The notes under the pieces were generated by a model that saw only the letters and a program-made list of their open reading frames with translations, made no database searches and was not told the origin of the DNA. Source: Deefgea piscis (GTDB lineage Bacteria > Pseudomonadota > Gammaproteobacteria > Burkholderiales > Chitinibacteraceae). From it: 64,000 bases of DNA. Location of the stretch: positions 2,170,001 to 2,234,000 of the forward strand of contig NZ_CP081149.1 of NCBI RefSeq assembly GCF_019665785.1, given 5' to 3'. Position numbers and translations under genes: made by a program. Shown here one piece after another: positions 52,271 through 62,507 of this stretch; position 1 is the first letter of the stretch; each line of letters opens with the position of its first letter.

Positions 52271-53203
52271 TTATTCGTAGCCAAATTGACGCACCAAACG
52301 AGTGTCATCAGCCCAACCACTTTTTACTTTGACCCAAACTTCTAAATGCACTTTGGCATCAAACAATTTTTCCATATCGATCCGAGCATCGGTCGCTATT
52401 TTTTTAAGTTTAGTGCCATTTTTACCGATCAGAATTGGCTTTTGATTTTCTCTATCAACCAAAATAGCCGCATAAATTCGACGCAATTCACGGCCATCAG
52501 CCAAAGTTTCTTCTTCGAATTTTTCGATTTCAACTGCCATCACATAAGGCAATTCTTCACCCATCATACGGAAAATTTTCTCACGAATAATTTCCGAGGC
52601 TAAAAATCGCTCGTTACGGTCGGTAATCTGATCTTCACCAAACATCGGCACCGATTCGGGCAGCAATGGTTCGATCGCCGACACCAACACGTCTAATTTC
52701 AAGCCTTTTTGGGCAGAAACTGGAACAATTGCAGCAAAATTAAAGCTCTGAGCAACTTCTTCAATAAACGGGAATAGCGCCGATTTATTTGGCAGCATAT
52801 CGACTTTATTAATCACCAAAATAACCGGACGATCTTTAGGCAATAACTCAAGCACCGCTTGATCTGCAGGGCCAAAACGCCCTGCTTCAACCACAAATAA
52901 AATCGCGTCAACATCGGCCAACGTCGTTGTTACACTGCGATTCATCGCTTGATTGAGCGCATTTCTAAACCGTTTTTGAAACCCTGGCGTATCCACAAAA
53001 ACAAATTGCGCGGTTTCAGAGGTTAAAATCCCAGTAATACGGTGACGGGTCGTTTGCGCTTTACGCGACGTGATACTTAACTTTTGACCAATCAAATGAT
53101 TCATTAACGTCGACTTGCCGACGTTAGGTTGTCCAACAATGGCGACAAAACCGCAGCGAAAACCATCCACAGCGGCACTTTCTTCGTTATTTAAATTAAT
53201 CAT
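52271..53203 (-). CDS. era: GTPase Era
   Basis: 310 residues. GTPase motifs: G1 [10 protein letters not shown]3 DTPGF, G4 NKVD, G5 SA near VPVSAQKG; then a C-terminal KH domain ([45 protein letters not shown]). Era binds 16S rRNA and supports 30S maturation. The start overlaps the rnc stop by 4 bases, the classic rnc-era coupling. Confidence 0.97.
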   Translation of the reverse strand: MINLNNEESAAVDGFRCGFVAIVGQPNVGKSTLMNHLIGQKLSITSRKAQTTRHRITGILTSETAQFVFVDTPGFQKRFRNALNQAMNRSVTTTLADVDAILFVVEAGRFGPADQAVLELLPKDRPVILVINKVDMLPNKSALFPFIEEVAQSFNFAAIVPVSAQKGLKLDVLVSAIEPLLPESVPMFGEDQITDRNERFLASEIIREKIFRMMGEELPYVMAVEIEKFEEETLADGRELRRIYAAILVDRENQKPILIGKNGTKLKKIATDARIDMEKLFDAKVHLEVWVKVKSGWADDTRLVRQFGYE

Positions 53204-53910
53204 TTTCGTACGACCTTTTTGCCTGGAAATTGCTCACGCAATTGATGGAGTACTGCGCCAGCAGCAAGCTGCTCTGCGGCTCGCCGGCTAGTACCTTCTG
53301 CTTTTGCGCTGACTTTTAATTCAGCAATGGTGCAACTTACTTCAAAAATCTGGTCGGGTGAATCACCTTGCTGCCGTTCAATCACGTAGTTAGGCAATTC
53401 AACTTTGCGCGCTTGCAGCCACTCTTGCAATGAGGTTTTTGGATCTTTCATTGCTTCTTCAGGATTAACCGCCGCAATACGCGCTGCAAACAATTGGTTT
53501 AAAACGGCTTCTACAGCGGCAAAGCCGCCATCGAGCCAAATCGCGCCCAAAATTGCTTCTAAGGCATCCGCCAAAATACTTGGGCGACGATGACCACCGC
53601 TTTTTAACTCACCCTCACCCAACGAAAGGTAATCACCCAGCTGCAACTCACTGGCAATCACTGCCAATGACTCTTGTCGAACAAAATGCGCACGCAATCG
53701 TGACAAGTCGCCCTCACTCAACTGTGGGAAAGCAAAATACAAGCTACGCGCCACAATTGAGTTCAAAATACCATCGCCAACAAACTCAAGCCGCTCATTG
53801 TGTTTCGATGAGAAACTACGATGCGTTAATGCTTGCTTTAGCAGCTTAGGTTCAGAAAAAACATAACCGAGCGTTTTCTGCAAACGCTCGGCGGGTAAGA
53901 CGACTGACAA
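53200..53910 (-). CDS. rnc: Ribonuclease III
   Basis: 236 residues: nuclease domain with signature [14 protein letters not shown] (acidic Glu and Asp present; many homologues read GDSVL, so Gly and Ile are substitutions), [16 protein letters not shown], and a C-terminal dsRNA-binding domain ([42 protein letters not shown]). It processes rRNA and other double-stranded RNA. Coupled to era. Confidence 0.96.
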   Translation of the reverse strand: MSVVLPAERLQKTLGYVFSEPKLLKQALTHRSFSSKHNERLEFVGDGILNSIVARSLYFAFPQLSEGDLSRLRAHFVRQESLAVIASELQLGDYLSLGEGELKSGGHRRPSILADALEAILGAIWLDGGFAAVEAVLNQLFAARIAAVNPEEAMKDPKTSLQEWLQARKVELPNYVIERQQGDSPDQIFEVSCTIAELKVSAKAEGTSRRAAEQLAAGAVLHQLREQFPGKKVVRK

Positions 53911-53927
53911 ATTAAATATCCCTCAAA

Positions 53928-54293
53928 TTATTGAACACTCGTGCCGGAAGACTGCTCAATTTGAAAATCAAACAAAAGACTCACATTAGCGACTAAAGGT
54001 ACAACCTTTTCATAACTAGCTGCGATTGTCGTCACTCCGCCCACTTGGGTAATCGACAAATCTTTTCCCGTCACATCCGTGATGTAACCGATTGTGGCAT
54101 CTTTATCAAAAGACTCACGAATCGCGTCTGGACTTTGTCCGGCACTATTTTTTGCTAACTTCTGGACTGTATTTTGTATAGAAAAAAACTGGGTATACGT
54201 TGGTACGACTTTAAAGCCGGCAATCAATGCCATGGCCACCGCCATCGCGACAATAATAAAACCAAAAAAAGATAGCCCTAATTGCTTTTTCAT
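53928..54293 (-). CDS. DUF4845 membrane-anchored protein
   Basis: 121 residues from ATG 54293. One N-terminal membrane helix (GLSFFGFIIVAMAVAMALIAGFKVVPTYTQF) and a periplasmic domain (SIQNTVQKLAKNS; FDKDATIGYITDVTGKDLSI). This small family typically sits between lepB and rnc in betaproteobacteria and gammaproteobacteria; function unknown, perhaps linked to the signal peptidase. Confidence 0.88.
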   Translation of the reverse strand: MKKQLGLSFFGFIIVAMAVAMALIAGFKVVPTYTQFFSIQNTVQKLAKNSAGQSPDAIRESFDKDATIGYITDVTGKDLSITQVGGVTTIAASYEKVVPLVANVSLLFDFQIEQSSGTSVQ

Positions 54294-54303
54294 TGCCACA
54301 CCC

Positions 54304-55263
54304 CTATTTAATAGCAGTACCAATACGATCAAAATGTTTGAAATTCATCCAAACAAAAAACGCTTTACCAACAATATTTTCGCTAGGGACAAAACCCCAA
54401 TAACGACTATCTGCACTATGATCCCGATTGTCGCCCATCATAAAGTACTGCCCTTGAGGTACCGTACATTTAAAGCCCGAATCATCATAGCTACAATTTT
54501 CTCTAAACGGAAAATCACCCACTTCACGTAAATTTAACGCCGGCACTTCGGCCATATTTAATGTTTTATATTGCTTATCGCCCAGTTGCTCAACAAATTG
54601 TTGGTTATTGACCAAATAAACGCCATTTTCAACATATTGATGTTCGCCTTCGGCTGTCGTTTTTACCGGCTGGCCATTTACAGTGAGTTTTTTTCCGTGA
54701 TATTCAATTACATCTCCGGGCAAACCAACAACACGCTTAATATATTGAATTTTAGGATTATCTGGATAATCAAACACCATCACATCCCCGCGCTCAGGCT
54801 GGCCCACTGGCACGATGACTTTATTCAAAATAGGTAAGCGCAGCCCGTAAGAAAATTTATTCACTAAAATAAAATCACCAACGACCAAGCCCGGACGCAT
54901 AGAAGATGACGGAATTTGAAACGGCTCAACAATAAACGAGCGCAATACAAATACCGCTAAAATAACCGGGAAAAATCCACGCGCATATTCCACCCAATCG
55001 GCGATTTGTTTATCGCCGCGAGTTTTTCCCCAAACAAATTTATCCATTGCCCAGACCACCCCGGTCAGAACAACAAAAATCAACATAGCGGCACTAATAC
55101 TAAAAAACTGCACCAACAAAATAAACAAGCCAACAACAGCCAATAAATAGCCGTATTGCACCAACTGAGGTGGTTCATTATTTTTTCGTTCGTGCTTGGC
55201 CCCAGCCAAAATCAAAATCGGGCCTAACACTAAAGAAAGAATACCAATTACGAGCCAATTCAT
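54304..55263 (-). CDS. lepB: Signal peptidase I
   Basis: 319 residues. Two N-terminal membrane helices and a periplasmic catalytic domain: nucleophile Ser in IPSSSMRPGLVVGDFILVNKF, general base Lys in YIKRVVGLPGDVIEY, and GQYFMMGDNRDHSADSRYWG. It cleaves signal peptides from exported proteins. Follows lepA by 29 bases as in E. coli. Confidence 0.96.
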   Translation of the reverse strand: MNWLVIGILSLVLGPILILAGAKHERKNNEPPQLVQYGYLLAVVGLFILLVQFFSISAAMLIFVVLTGVVWAMDKFVWGKTRGDKQIADWVEYARGFFPVILAVFVLRSFIVEPFQIPSSSMRPGLVVGDFILVNKFSYGLRLPILNKVIVPVGQPERGDVMVFDYPDNPKIQYIKRVVGLPGDVIEYHGKKLTVNGQPVKTTAEGEHQYVENGVYLVNNQQFVEQLGDKQYKTLNMAEVPALNLREVGDFPFRENCSYDDSGFKCTVPQGQYFMMGDNRDHSADSRYWGFVPSENIVGKAFFVWMNFKHFDRIGTAIK

Positions 55264-55292
55264 TGACTGTTCCTTTTAACGAAGTGGAGTGT

Positions 55293-57086
55293 TTATTTGT
55301 CGCTAACTTGCAAAATAGCTAAGAAGGCTTCTTGTGGAATTTCCACATTACCCACTTGCTTCATCCGTTTTTTACCGGCCTTTTGTTTATCTAGCAATTT
55401 GCGTTTCCGTGACACATCGCCGCCATAACATTTGGCCAATACGTCTTTTCGTACCGCTTTAACTGTTTCACGGGCAATAATATGACTACCAATTGCCGCC
55501 TGAATTGCGATATCAAACATCTGCCGTGGAATTAACTCGCGCATTTTCGAAACCAATTCACGACCACGATATTGGCTAGTACTGCGGTGAACGATCAAAC
55601 TCAGTGCATCAACACGCTCGCTATTGACCAGAACATCTAACTTCACCAAATCCCCAACACGGAATTCTTTAAAGTCATAATCGAGCGAAGCATAACCACG
55701 ACTCACTGATTTGAGCTTATCAAAGAAATCCATCACCACTTCGGCCATTGGCATTTCGTAGGTCAACATCACTTGACGACCCATATACTGCATATTGATT
55801 TGCATGCCGCGCTTTTGATTACACAAAGTCATCACGGGGCCAACATAATCTTGCGGCACTAAAATCGTGGCCGTAATAATCGGCTCACGGACTTCATCGT
55901 ATTTTGATGGATCTGGCAGCTTGGATGGATTTTCGATTTGCACCACTTCGCCGCCTTTGAGTACCAACTCAAAGACCACGCTTGGTGCTGTTGTAATCAA
56001 ATCCATATCAAATTCGCGCTCTAAGCGTTCTTGCACGATTTCTAAATGCAAGAGCCCCAAGAAGCCACAACGAAAACCAAAGCCCAAAGCTTGCGAAACT
56101 TCAGGTTCATAATGCAAGGACGCATCATTGAGCTGCAGTTTTTCTAAACTATCACGCAGTTTTTCATAGTCATGGCTTTCTACCGGATAAAGTCCGGCAA
56201 AAACTTGTGATTTAACGTCTTTAAATCCCGGTAAAGCTGCTGCTGCAGGATTTTTAACGGTAGTGATGGTGTCGCCCACTTTGGCGCTGGCAATTTCTTT
56301 AATCCCAGCGATGATAAAGCCTACTTCGCCAGCGCGCAGCGCATCGCGTTGCACTGATTTAGGCGTGAACACCCCAACCTGCTCACACAAATGCTGCGCT
56401 TTAGTCGACATAAATAAAATTTTGTCTTTCGGGCGAATTTCGCCATCAATAACGCGCACCAACATAATCACGCCAACGTAATTATCAAACCAAGAGTCAA
56501 TAATTAGCGCTTTTAATGGACCATCAGGATCGCCTTTCGGGCAGGGTATCTTGTTGACGACTTCTTCCAGAATGTCTTCGATACCAATACCTGACTTGGC
56601 CGAAGCATGAACCGCATTCACCGCTTCAATACCAATGATGTCTTCGACTTCTTGCGCCACTCGATCTGGATCTGCCGCTGGCAAGTCAATTTTATTTAAT
56701 ACCGTACGCACTTCAACACCGAGTTCAAGCGCGGTGTAGCAGTTAGCAACGGTTTGTGCCTCAACCCCTTGCGAGGCATCGACCACCAATAAAGCGCCTT
56801 CACAAGCGGCCAGCGACCGGCTCACTTCATAGCTAAAGTCGACGTGGCCTGGGGTATCAATCAAATTGAGATTGTAAACTTTGCCGTCACGTGCTTTGTA
56901 TTTTAAAGCCGCAGTTTGCGCTTTAATGGTAATGCCACGCTCTTTTTCAATATCCATGGAATCAAGTACTTGGGCGCTCATTTCACGCATTTCCAAGCCA
57001 CCACAAAATTGAATAAAACGATCGGCCAAGGTACTTTTACCGTGGTCGATGTGCGCGATAATAGAGAAATTACGAATGTGATCCAT
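55293..57086 (-). CDS. lepA: Elongation factor 4 (LepA)
   Basis: 597 residues from ATG 57086 ([19 protein letters not shown]); the upstream in-frame extension is atypical. G-domain motifs: [35 protein letters not shown]; then the EF-G-like domains and LepA-specific C-terminal region ([42 protein letters not shown]). A ribosomal GTPase that helps translation under stress. Precedes lepB. Confidence 0.97.
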   Translation of the reverse strand: MDHIRNFSIIAHIDHGKSTLADRFIQFCGGLEMREMSAQVLDSMDIEKERGITIKAQTAALKYKARDGKVYNLNLIDTPGHVDFSYEVSRSLAACEGALLVVDASQGVEAQTVANCYTALELGVEVRTVLNKIDLPAADPDRVAQEVEDIIGIEAVNAVHASAKSGIGIEDILEEVVNKIPCPKGDPDGPLKALIIDSWFDNYVGVIMLVRVIDGEIRPKDKILFMSTKAQHLCEQVGVFTPKSVQRDALRAGEVGFIIAGIKEIASAKVGDTITTVKNPAAAALPGFKDVKSQVFAGLYPVESHDYEKLRDSLEKLQLNDASLHYEPEVSQALGFGFRCGFLGLLHLEIVQERLEREFDMDLITTAPSVVFELVLKGGEVVQIENPSKLPDPSKYDEVREPIITATILVPQDYVGPVMTLCNQKRGMQINMQYMGRQVMLTYEMPMAEVVMDFFDKLKSVSRGYASLDYDFKEFRVGDLVKLDVLVNSERVDALSLIVHRSTSQYRGRELVSKMRELIPRQMFDIAIQAAIGSHIIARETVKAVRKDVLAKCYGGDVSRKRKLLDKQKAGKKRMKQVGNVEIPQEAFLAILQVSDK

Positions 57087-57172
57087 GAGTCCCGCAGCCA
57101 CTAAGCTGTTACACAATTTGCGAATAGAAAAAGGCACGCTGCGCGTGCCCATACTAGCGATAACCGCTTATT

Positions 57173-57412
57173 TTAACTGATTTTTACCAGACTGGCATCC
57201 AAAGCCTGTTGATCAAGGTGGTAATGGCAGATTTCAACACCATCAGAATCAAGCAAAACCGGCACCCACTCACCGTATTTTGCCTCTAATTCATCAATAT
57301 CATCGATATCAATCCACTCAAGCTCAAATCGTCCGTCAGCTTGCGCTAACAACTGCGCTTGCATCTGTGTACATAGGCTGCAATATGCGCGGCCATATAA
57401 TTTTAATTTCAT
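57173..57412 (-). CDS. Glutaredoxin-like protein (DUF836)
   Basis: 79 residues: LKLYGRAYCSLCTQM with a CxxC-type pair (Cys11/Cys14), WIDIDD-rich acidic core, VPVLLDSDG and a short C-terminal helix. It is the small glutaredoxin-family protein usual in betaproteobacterial rpoE-lepA clusters. Its specific role is unknown; a disulfide or glutathione link to envelope stress is suggested by context. Confidence 0.88.
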   Translation of the reverse strand: MKLKLYGRAYCSLCTQMQAQLLAQADGRFELEWIDIDDIDELEAKYGEWVPVLLDSDGVEICHYHLDQQALDASLVKIS

Positions 57413-57463
57413 AAACCCTTTACGCGCGCCACTACGCCAAATTCAAACTATGAAAAACAACGG

Positions 57464-57931
57464 TCATTTACGTCCCGCACACATTATCGACCCTGATGTG
57501 GCTGACAAAATCTCGATCACTCGCGGTTGAAACGCCTGCATTTTGGCATTACGCCAACGCAGCACCACAAACGCCACAACAAAACCCAGTGCCGCCCCCA
57601 ATAAGGATGCCAACTCAGACCAAGCCGCTGGTGCGAGCAGCAAAGCCAATGAGGCCCCCAACAGCAACAACAACAAAGGCAAGCCATAACCCCAGAGCGC
57701 ACTTTGTAGCAACACCCCGTCGTTTACCGCCACTTTTACCCAGTCGCTAGCCTTGGCCCCCAGCGGATTTTGCACCGGATAGCTCTCTTGCCCTTGGCCA
57801 AATAAGCGCGTAATAGCCACCGACTTGCAGCCATATTTCGGATCGCAATTACCACAAGGGCTACGAGGACGGATTTTGACCCATGCCTGCCCACCTTCAC
57901 AGCGTTCAACTTGCGCCTCTGTGATTATCAT
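57464..57931 (-). CDS. rseC: RseC-family membrane protein
   Basis: 155 residues. An N-terminal Cys-rich cytoplasmic part (RSPCGNCDPKYGCKSVAI) and two adjacent hydrophobic helices (LWGYGLPLLLLLLGASLALLLAPA; ELASLLGAALGFVVAFVVLRW). RseC/MucC proteins modulate the sigma-E system and in E. coli help reduce SoxR. Fourth gene of rpoE-rseA-rseB-rseC. Confidence 0.88.
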   Translation of the reverse strand: MIITEAQVERCEGGQAWVKIRPRSPCGNCDPKYGCKSVAITRLFGQGQESYPVQNPLGAKASDWVKVAVNDGVLLQSALWGYGLPLLLLLLGASLALLLAPAAWSELASLLGAALGFVVAFVVLRWRNAKMQAFQPRVIEILSATSGSIMCAGRK

Positions 57932-57958
57932 TCTGAAATTTAAACCTTATTCATTAAT

Positions 57959-58921
57959 TCAACGCAGCGAAAACGCTTTAGCAAAACGCTCCACTGTCAC
58001 GGCAGGCACTTCACCCAAGCTGCTTAATAAATATTGATCAACTTGCCGCGCATACAAATGAATCGCACCTTGATGCGCCAATCCTAGAGGAATATTGGCA
58101 TTCATCGGCTCGACAAATACCGACAGCGTTACCGCCCCATCACTAAATAAGTAGTGCACCACTTCGCGCGATTTATGCGGCAAACTTCGGGTGCTTTTTT
58201 TGATCAGCTTAAAACCAGGTACTGTTGGCTTAATGCGCCACTTTTTATCTTCAGCGAGATCCAACACCGCGCCATCATTAACCTTCACACTGCGCAAGGG
58301 ATAAATGGGCTTTAACAATTTTTGATTGATTTTGCCGCCAACCTGAATTTGGGTAAAGCTAAACGACTGCACCATTTCTTGACGCATGCCCATCATCAAC
58401 CATTTCAAAATCAAACCGCTTTCATCATCCACCCAAAAGCGCTGTGGATAGCGATAAGCATCCAATGGATCAAGCTGATAAATTGTCGCCTCTCGACCAA
58501 CCACCCGCTCACGCCCCACTTTAGAAAGTCCGTAAGACTGTAGTAGTTCACTCACATTATCAGGCAAATGATTTGGAAATAATTTAGAGGTATAGCGGCG
58601 ATCCAATTGAACAGCATAGCCTTGCGCCGGATACATACTGACTTTATCACCTACTCGCAAATACTCACGCGGCTCGCCATCTAATAATTCACGGTGTTCT
58701 GCGGCCACGCCATTATCGATCGCATGACTGATTTTATAGTTGGCAATATTTTCGCCAGATTGATAAATATAATTGCCCGTATAGCTCACCGCCTCGGCGG
58801 CCGACGCCGAGCGCGCCAACACCCGCTGCGCCTCAGCTTTATCTAAAGGCGTAGCTTGCGCGTTAAAGACACACAAACACCCTAATAAAACCACAATCCG
58901 GCAATACACATTCGCCACCAT
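57959..58921 (-). CDS. rseB: Sigma-E regulatory protein RseB (MucB)
   Basis: 320 residues from ATG 58921, which overlaps the rseA stop by one base (TGATG). Signal peptide (IVVLLGCLCVFNAQA) then the MucB/RseB lipid-binding domains: YTGNYIYQSGENIANYKISHAIDNGVAAEHRELLDGEPREYLRVGDKVSMY and YRYPQRFWVDDESGLILKWLMMG. It binds RseA in the periplasm and shields it from the site-1 protease. Confidence 0.94.
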   Translation of the reverse strand: MVANVYCRIVVLLGCLCVFNAQATPLDKAEAQRVLARSASAAEAVSYTGNYIYQSGENIANYKISHAIDNGVAAEHRELLDGEPREYLRVGDKVSMYPAQGYAVQLDRRYTSKLFPNHLPDNVSELLQSYGLSKVGRERVVGREATIYQLDPLDAYRYPQRFWVDDESGLILKWLMMGMRQEMVQSFSFTQIQVGGKINQKLLKPIYPLRSVKVNDGAVLDLAEDKKWRIKPTVPGFKLIKKSTRSLPHKSREVVHYLFSDGAVTLSVFVEPMNANIPLGLAHQGAIHLYARQVDQYLLSSLGEVPAVTVERFAKAFSLR

Positions 58922-59394
58922 CAATGCTGCTCTCCAACTTCAAAATGCGCTTGAGCAAATTGCTCAGAGGCCAAAGGATTTGAAAAGCCGTCTCGATGCG
59001 CCGCCAAATAAGGGCTAATTTCTGTCGACTTTAATTCAATCGGCTTTTGCTGCGCCAGCACATCAACAGGCAAAGCGCTTGGTAAAGAATATTGCCACGC
59101 AATCAAACCGACAAAAACCACGGAAGCAACCGCAGCCAATGACACCCACGGTGTTTTCTTCGGCCGCAACTGGCGAGGCGCAATCACCACTGGCTCTTGC
59201 GCCAATCTGGCAGAAAATTTTTGCATAAATTCAGACGACGTCGTTAGATGCGGTTGCCCAATAGCATCCCGCGCTAAATGCCAACGGCACCAATCCTCTT
59301 GCTGCTCTGCCGACGCAAGCAACTCATCCACCACAGCTGCAACATCTTGCGGCGCAACTTCACAATCCATTAAGGCTGAAATTTTTTCACTCAT
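58921..59394 (-). CDS. rseA: Anti-sigma-E factor RseA (MucA)
   Basis: 157 residues: cytoplasmic N-terminal sigma-binding domain (ISALMDCEVAPQDVAAVVDELLA; WCRWHLARDAI), one membrane helix (LAAVASVVFVGLIAWQYSL) and a periplasmic tail. It holds sigma-E inactive until proteolysis under envelope stress. Between rpoE (44-base gap) and rseB. Confidence 0.92.
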   Translation of the reverse strand: MSEKISALMDCEVAPQDVAAVVDELLASAEQQEDWCRWHLARDAIGQPHLTTSSEFMQKFSARLAQEPVVIAPRQLRPKKTPWVSLAAVASVVFVGLIAWQYSLPSALPVDVLAQQKPIELKSTEISPYLAAHRDGFSNPLASEQFAQAHFEVGEQH

Positions 59395-59438
59395 ACTACG
59401 AACCCCTGTCTCTAACCGCCGCCATACGCCAGACCCGA

Positions 59439-60050
59439 CTACCAGCGCTTATCCTTGCCTACATCGCCCAGCAAAGGACGTAAGCGATTGGCAATCGCTT
59501 CCCGTGCTCGAAAGATACGTGAACGCACGGTACCTATCGGACAATCCATCGCCAAGGCGATTTCGTCATAACTCATCCCGTCCATTTCACGCAAAGTAAT
59601 CGCTTCGCGCAATTCATCAGGCAAAGCATCGACCGCCTCATTGACTGTAGAGACAATCTGCTTATTGGATAGTTCAGTCTCTGGCGTATGAAAGTCTGGT
59701 ACTAATGCAGCCGCATCGACGGTGTCGCCATCCTCATCTTCGTACTCAGCAGACAAAATCGGTCGGCGACCTAAGGTCGACAGGTAATTTTTCGCGGTAT
59801 TAATCGCAATTCGATACAGCCAAGTATAAAACGCACTCTCGCCGCGAAAAGACGGCAAAGCACGATAGGCTTTAATAAAAGCCTCTTGGGTTACGTCTTC
59901 GATTTCATTCTGATCACGAATCATTCTCGACAACAGTCGCACCACACGTCGCTGATACTTCACAACCAACAGCTCAAAAGCACGCTGGTCGCCATTTTGC
60001 GCCCGCAAGACCAATTCATGATCTAAATCGCGCTCGCTGATTTTAAGCAA
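59439..60050 (-). CDS. rpoE: RNA polymerase sigma factor RpoE (AlgU)
   Basis: 203 residues: sigma region 2 (LVVKYQRRVVRLLSRMIRDQNEIEDVTQEAFIKAYRALPSFRGESAFYTWLYRIAINTAKNYL) and region 4 (LPDELREAITLREMDGMSYDEIALAMDCPIGTVRSRIFRAREAI). Group IV sigma of the RpoE/AlgU type controlling the envelope-stress regulon. First gene of its operon; divergent from nadB. Confidence 0.97.
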   Translation of the reverse strand: MLKISERDLDHELVLRAQNGDQRAFELLVVKYQRRVVRLLSRMIRDQNEIEDVTQEAFIKAYRALPSFRGESAFYTWLYRIAINTAKNYLSTLGRRPILSAEYEDEDGDTVDAAALVPDFHTPETELSNKQIVSTVNEAVDALPDELREAITLREMDGMSYDEIALAMDCPIGTVRSRIFRAREAIANRLRPLLGDVGKDKRW

Positions 60051-60097
60051 GGGTAAAAACTCCCACAGTTAATTGCATTTATTACATTTCAACCTTC

Positions 60098-60126
60098 ATA
60101 TATTGGGTTTGGCTTGAAAATTGCAA
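60098..60126 (-). promoter_or_regulatory. Predicted rpoE promoter with overlapping inverted repeat
   Basis: Minus strand: TTGCAA (60126-60121), 17-base spacer, ATATAT (60103-60098), giving a start near 60091. The inverted repeat TGGCTTG/CAAGCCA (60110-60116 and 60124-60130) overlaps the -35 element. No clear sigma-E GAACTT-type promoter is visible in the same gap. Confidence 0.45.
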
Positions 60127-60203
60127 GCCACATTGTTGTAAGCCAAGCCAGAGATCCTTCGCTCTGTTAATATTTGCCCATCCATTTTTCGAAACAAATC
60201 ACC

Positions 60204-61790
60204 ATGCGCACATTTGATGTATTGATTCTGGGCAGCGGACTCGGTGGCATGACCATCGCACTTCAATTGGCAAACACACTTAAAGTCGGCCTGATTACCA
60301 AACGCGCGCTACGCGATGGGGGCAGCGGGTGGGCACAAGGCGGTATCGCCGCTGTACTGGACGGCTCCGACAGCAGTGAGCTACACATCAATGACACGCA
60401 AGTAGCTGGTGCGGGTTTATGCGATCTTGACGCCACTCGATTCATTATCGAAAACTCCAAAGAAGCCATCGATTGGCTCATCGAAATGGGCGTTCCCTTT
60501 ACCAAAGACGACGAAGGCCAAACCAGCTATCACGGCTTTCATCTCACGCGCGAGGGTGGGCACAGCCACCGCCGAATTATCCATGCTGCTGACGCCACCG
60601 GCGCCGCCGTCATTGACACGCTAGCCATCAAAGTCGCAGCACACCCGAATATTACCGTACTGGAAGAACATATCGCCGTCGATTTAATTACTGACAAAAC
60701 CAGTGAAAATCGCTGCATCGGCGCCTATGTTTACAACAAAAACGCCGACCAAGTTGAAACCATTCTTGCGCAGCACACCGTCCTCGCTACGGGCGGTGCT
60801 GGCAAAGTCTATCTGTACACCACCAATCCGGATGTTGCCACGGGCGACGGCATCGCCATGGGCTGGCGCGCAGGTTGCCGCGTTGCCAATATGGAATTCA
60901 TTCAATTTCACCCAACTTGCCTTTACCATCCGCATGCCAAATCATTTTTGATCACCGAAGCTGTGCGCGGTGAAGGCGGTATATTACGCCTACCGGATGG
61001 CACGCGATTTATGCCCAATCACGATGAGCGCGCAGAATTAGCCCCTCGTGACATCGTGGCGCGCGCCATTGACTTTGAAATGAAAAAAGGCGGCTTTGAC
61101 TGCGTTTATTTAGATATTTCCTATAAGCCTGCCGCTTTTGTCAAAGAACACTTCCCCAATATTTACCTGCGCTGCCTTGAACTTGGCATCGACATCACTA
61201 AAGAGCCGATTCCCGTCGTCCCTGCCGCACACTATACGTGCGGCGGCTTGGTCACCAACCTCGATGGGCAGACCGACGTTGCCGGACTTTATGGCGTGGG
61301 TGAAGTGGCCTGCACTGGTCTACATGGTGCGAACCGACTTGCGTCAAATTCCTTGCTTGAATGCATGGTTTTAGGCAAATCAGCAGCCGAGCACATCTTG
61401 CAACAAACCCCTCGCCCGCTCCCTCATGTCGCAGAATGGGATGAAAGCCGCGTCACCGACCCGGACGAAGAAGTGGTGATTTCACACAACTGGGACGAAC
61501 TGCGGCGCTTTATGTGGGATTACGTTGGTATTGTGCGTACCACCAAACGACTTGAGCGCGCACTCCACCGGATTGAATTACTCAAAAGCGAAATTCATGA
61601 GTTTTATCGCAATTTTCGCGTTTCAAACGACTTGATTGAATTACGTAATCTGGTGATTACTGCCGAGCTCATCGTTCGCTGCGCTATGGCCAGAAAAGAA
61701 AGCCGCGGCCTACATTACAGCCGAGACTATCCAGACACGGAACCCCAAGCCAAACCGACGATTCTTACACCCCAGATCACTAAGAAATAA
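60204..61790 (+). CDS. nadB: L-aspartate oxidase
   Basis: 528 residues from ATG 60204 ([16 protein letters not shown]). FAD-binding [39 protein letters not shown], and the catalytic/FAD motifs [27 protein letters not shown] and [19 protein letters not shown]. Oxidises aspartate to iminoaspartate, the first step of NAD synthesis. nadA and nadC are not adjacent. Divergent from rpoE, as in many proteobacteria. Confidence 0.96.
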   Translation: MRTFDVLILGSGLGGMTIALQLANTLKVGLITKRALRDGGSGWAQGGIAAVLDGSDSSELHINDTQVAGAGLCDLDATRFIIENSKEAIDWLIEMGVPFTKDDEGQTSYHGFHLTREGGHSHRRIIHAADATGAAVIDTLAIKVAAHPNITVLEEHIAVDLITDKTSENRCIGAYVYNKNADQVETILAQHTVLATGGAGKVYLYTTNPDVATGDGIAMGWRAGCRVANMEFIQFHPTCLYHPHAKSFLITEAVRGEGGILRLPDGTRFMPNHDERAELAPRDIVARAIDFEMKKGGFDCVYLDISYKPAAFVKEHFPNIYLRCLELGIDITKEPIPVVPAAHYTCGGLVTNLDGQTDVAGLYGVGEVACTGLHGANRLASNSLLECMVLGKSAAEHILQQTPRPLPHVAEWDESRVTDPDEEVVISHNWDELRRFMWDYVGIVRTTKRLERALHRIELLKSEIHEFYRNFRVSNDLIELRNLVITAELIVRCAMARKESRGLHYSRDYPDTEPQAKPTILTPQITKK

Positions 61791-61796
61791 CAAAAG

Positions 61797-61823
61797 CGCC
61801 GCATTCACCGCGGCGTTTTTTTC
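61797..61823 (+). terminator. Intrinsic terminator of nadB
   Basis: CGCCGC (61798-61803), 7-base loop, GCGGCG (61811-61816), then TTTTTTT. Also faces the convergent TauE-like gene, where the A-run before the stem helps. Confidence 0.92.
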
Positions 61824-61834
61824 AAACCCAAAAA

Positions 61835-62491
61835 TCAAATCAAGCTAAACAGTCGATATAACCCAAAGGCCACAATCAACAAACCAAAGCTGGAGCGAAC
61901 GCCCGGGTAATTTAATACCCGCATAAAACGTGCGGCAAAAAAACCCATCAACAACAAATTAGGCAGCGTTCCCAAACCAAACGCCAACATCACCGCCCCA
62001 CCCTTGAATGCCGATGCCGTTGATAGCGCAGCCAAGCTGGCGGTATAAACCAGCCCACAAGGAATCCAGCCCCATAAAAAACCAATCAATGGTGTATGCC
62101 AGACTGAACGAATCGGCAAAAATCGCCGTAAAATCGGTTGAATTGCCCGCCAAAGCGGCTGGCCTATTTTTTCAATTTGAGTGAGCCACAACGACCACCC
62201 TGCAATATATAAGCCCAAAACAATGAGCAATATATTGGCCAAAATAAACAAAATTGATTTTAATGCCTGCAACTGACCCAGCGCAGTAAAGCTCGCGATG
62301 CCACCTAATATGCCGCCGATAACAACATACCCAGCCAAACGGCCAAAATTAAAGCCCAAGTCATACAGCAACCTTGGGCCTTTGGGTAAATTGGCACTAA
62401 ACGCCCCGACAATACCACCGCACATCCCTGCGCAATGACCACCACCAAGTAAACCTGCTAAAAACAAAGCCAGCCAATCTAATTCCAGCAT
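61835..62491 (-). CDS. Sulfite exporter TauE/SafE or DsbD_2-type membrane protein
   Basis: 218 residues from ATG 62491, about six membrane helices. The N-terminal LAGLLGGGHCAGMCGGIVGAFSA, with Cys/His in the GGHCxGMCGG motif, marks the family next to cco/hemN genes that is thought to move copper or reducing power for cytochrome oxidase. A second PCGLVY motif lies near residue 140. The name from automatic annotation would be sulfite exporter; the copper or cytochrome role is inferred. It follows hemN by 16 bases. Confidence 0.82.
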   Translation of the reverse strand: MLELDWLALFLAGLLGGGHCAGMCGGIVGAFSANLPKGPRLLYDLGFNFGRLAGYVVIGGILGGIASFTALGQLQALKSILFILANILLIVLGLYIAGWSLWLTQIEKIGQPLWRAIQPILRRFLPIRSVWHTPLIGFLWGWIPCGLVYTASLAALSTASAFKGGAVMLAFGLGTLPNLLLMGFFAARFMRVLNYPGVRSSFGLLIVAFGLYRLFSLI

Positions 62492-62507
62492 ACCGCGCCA
62501 CAAGCCA

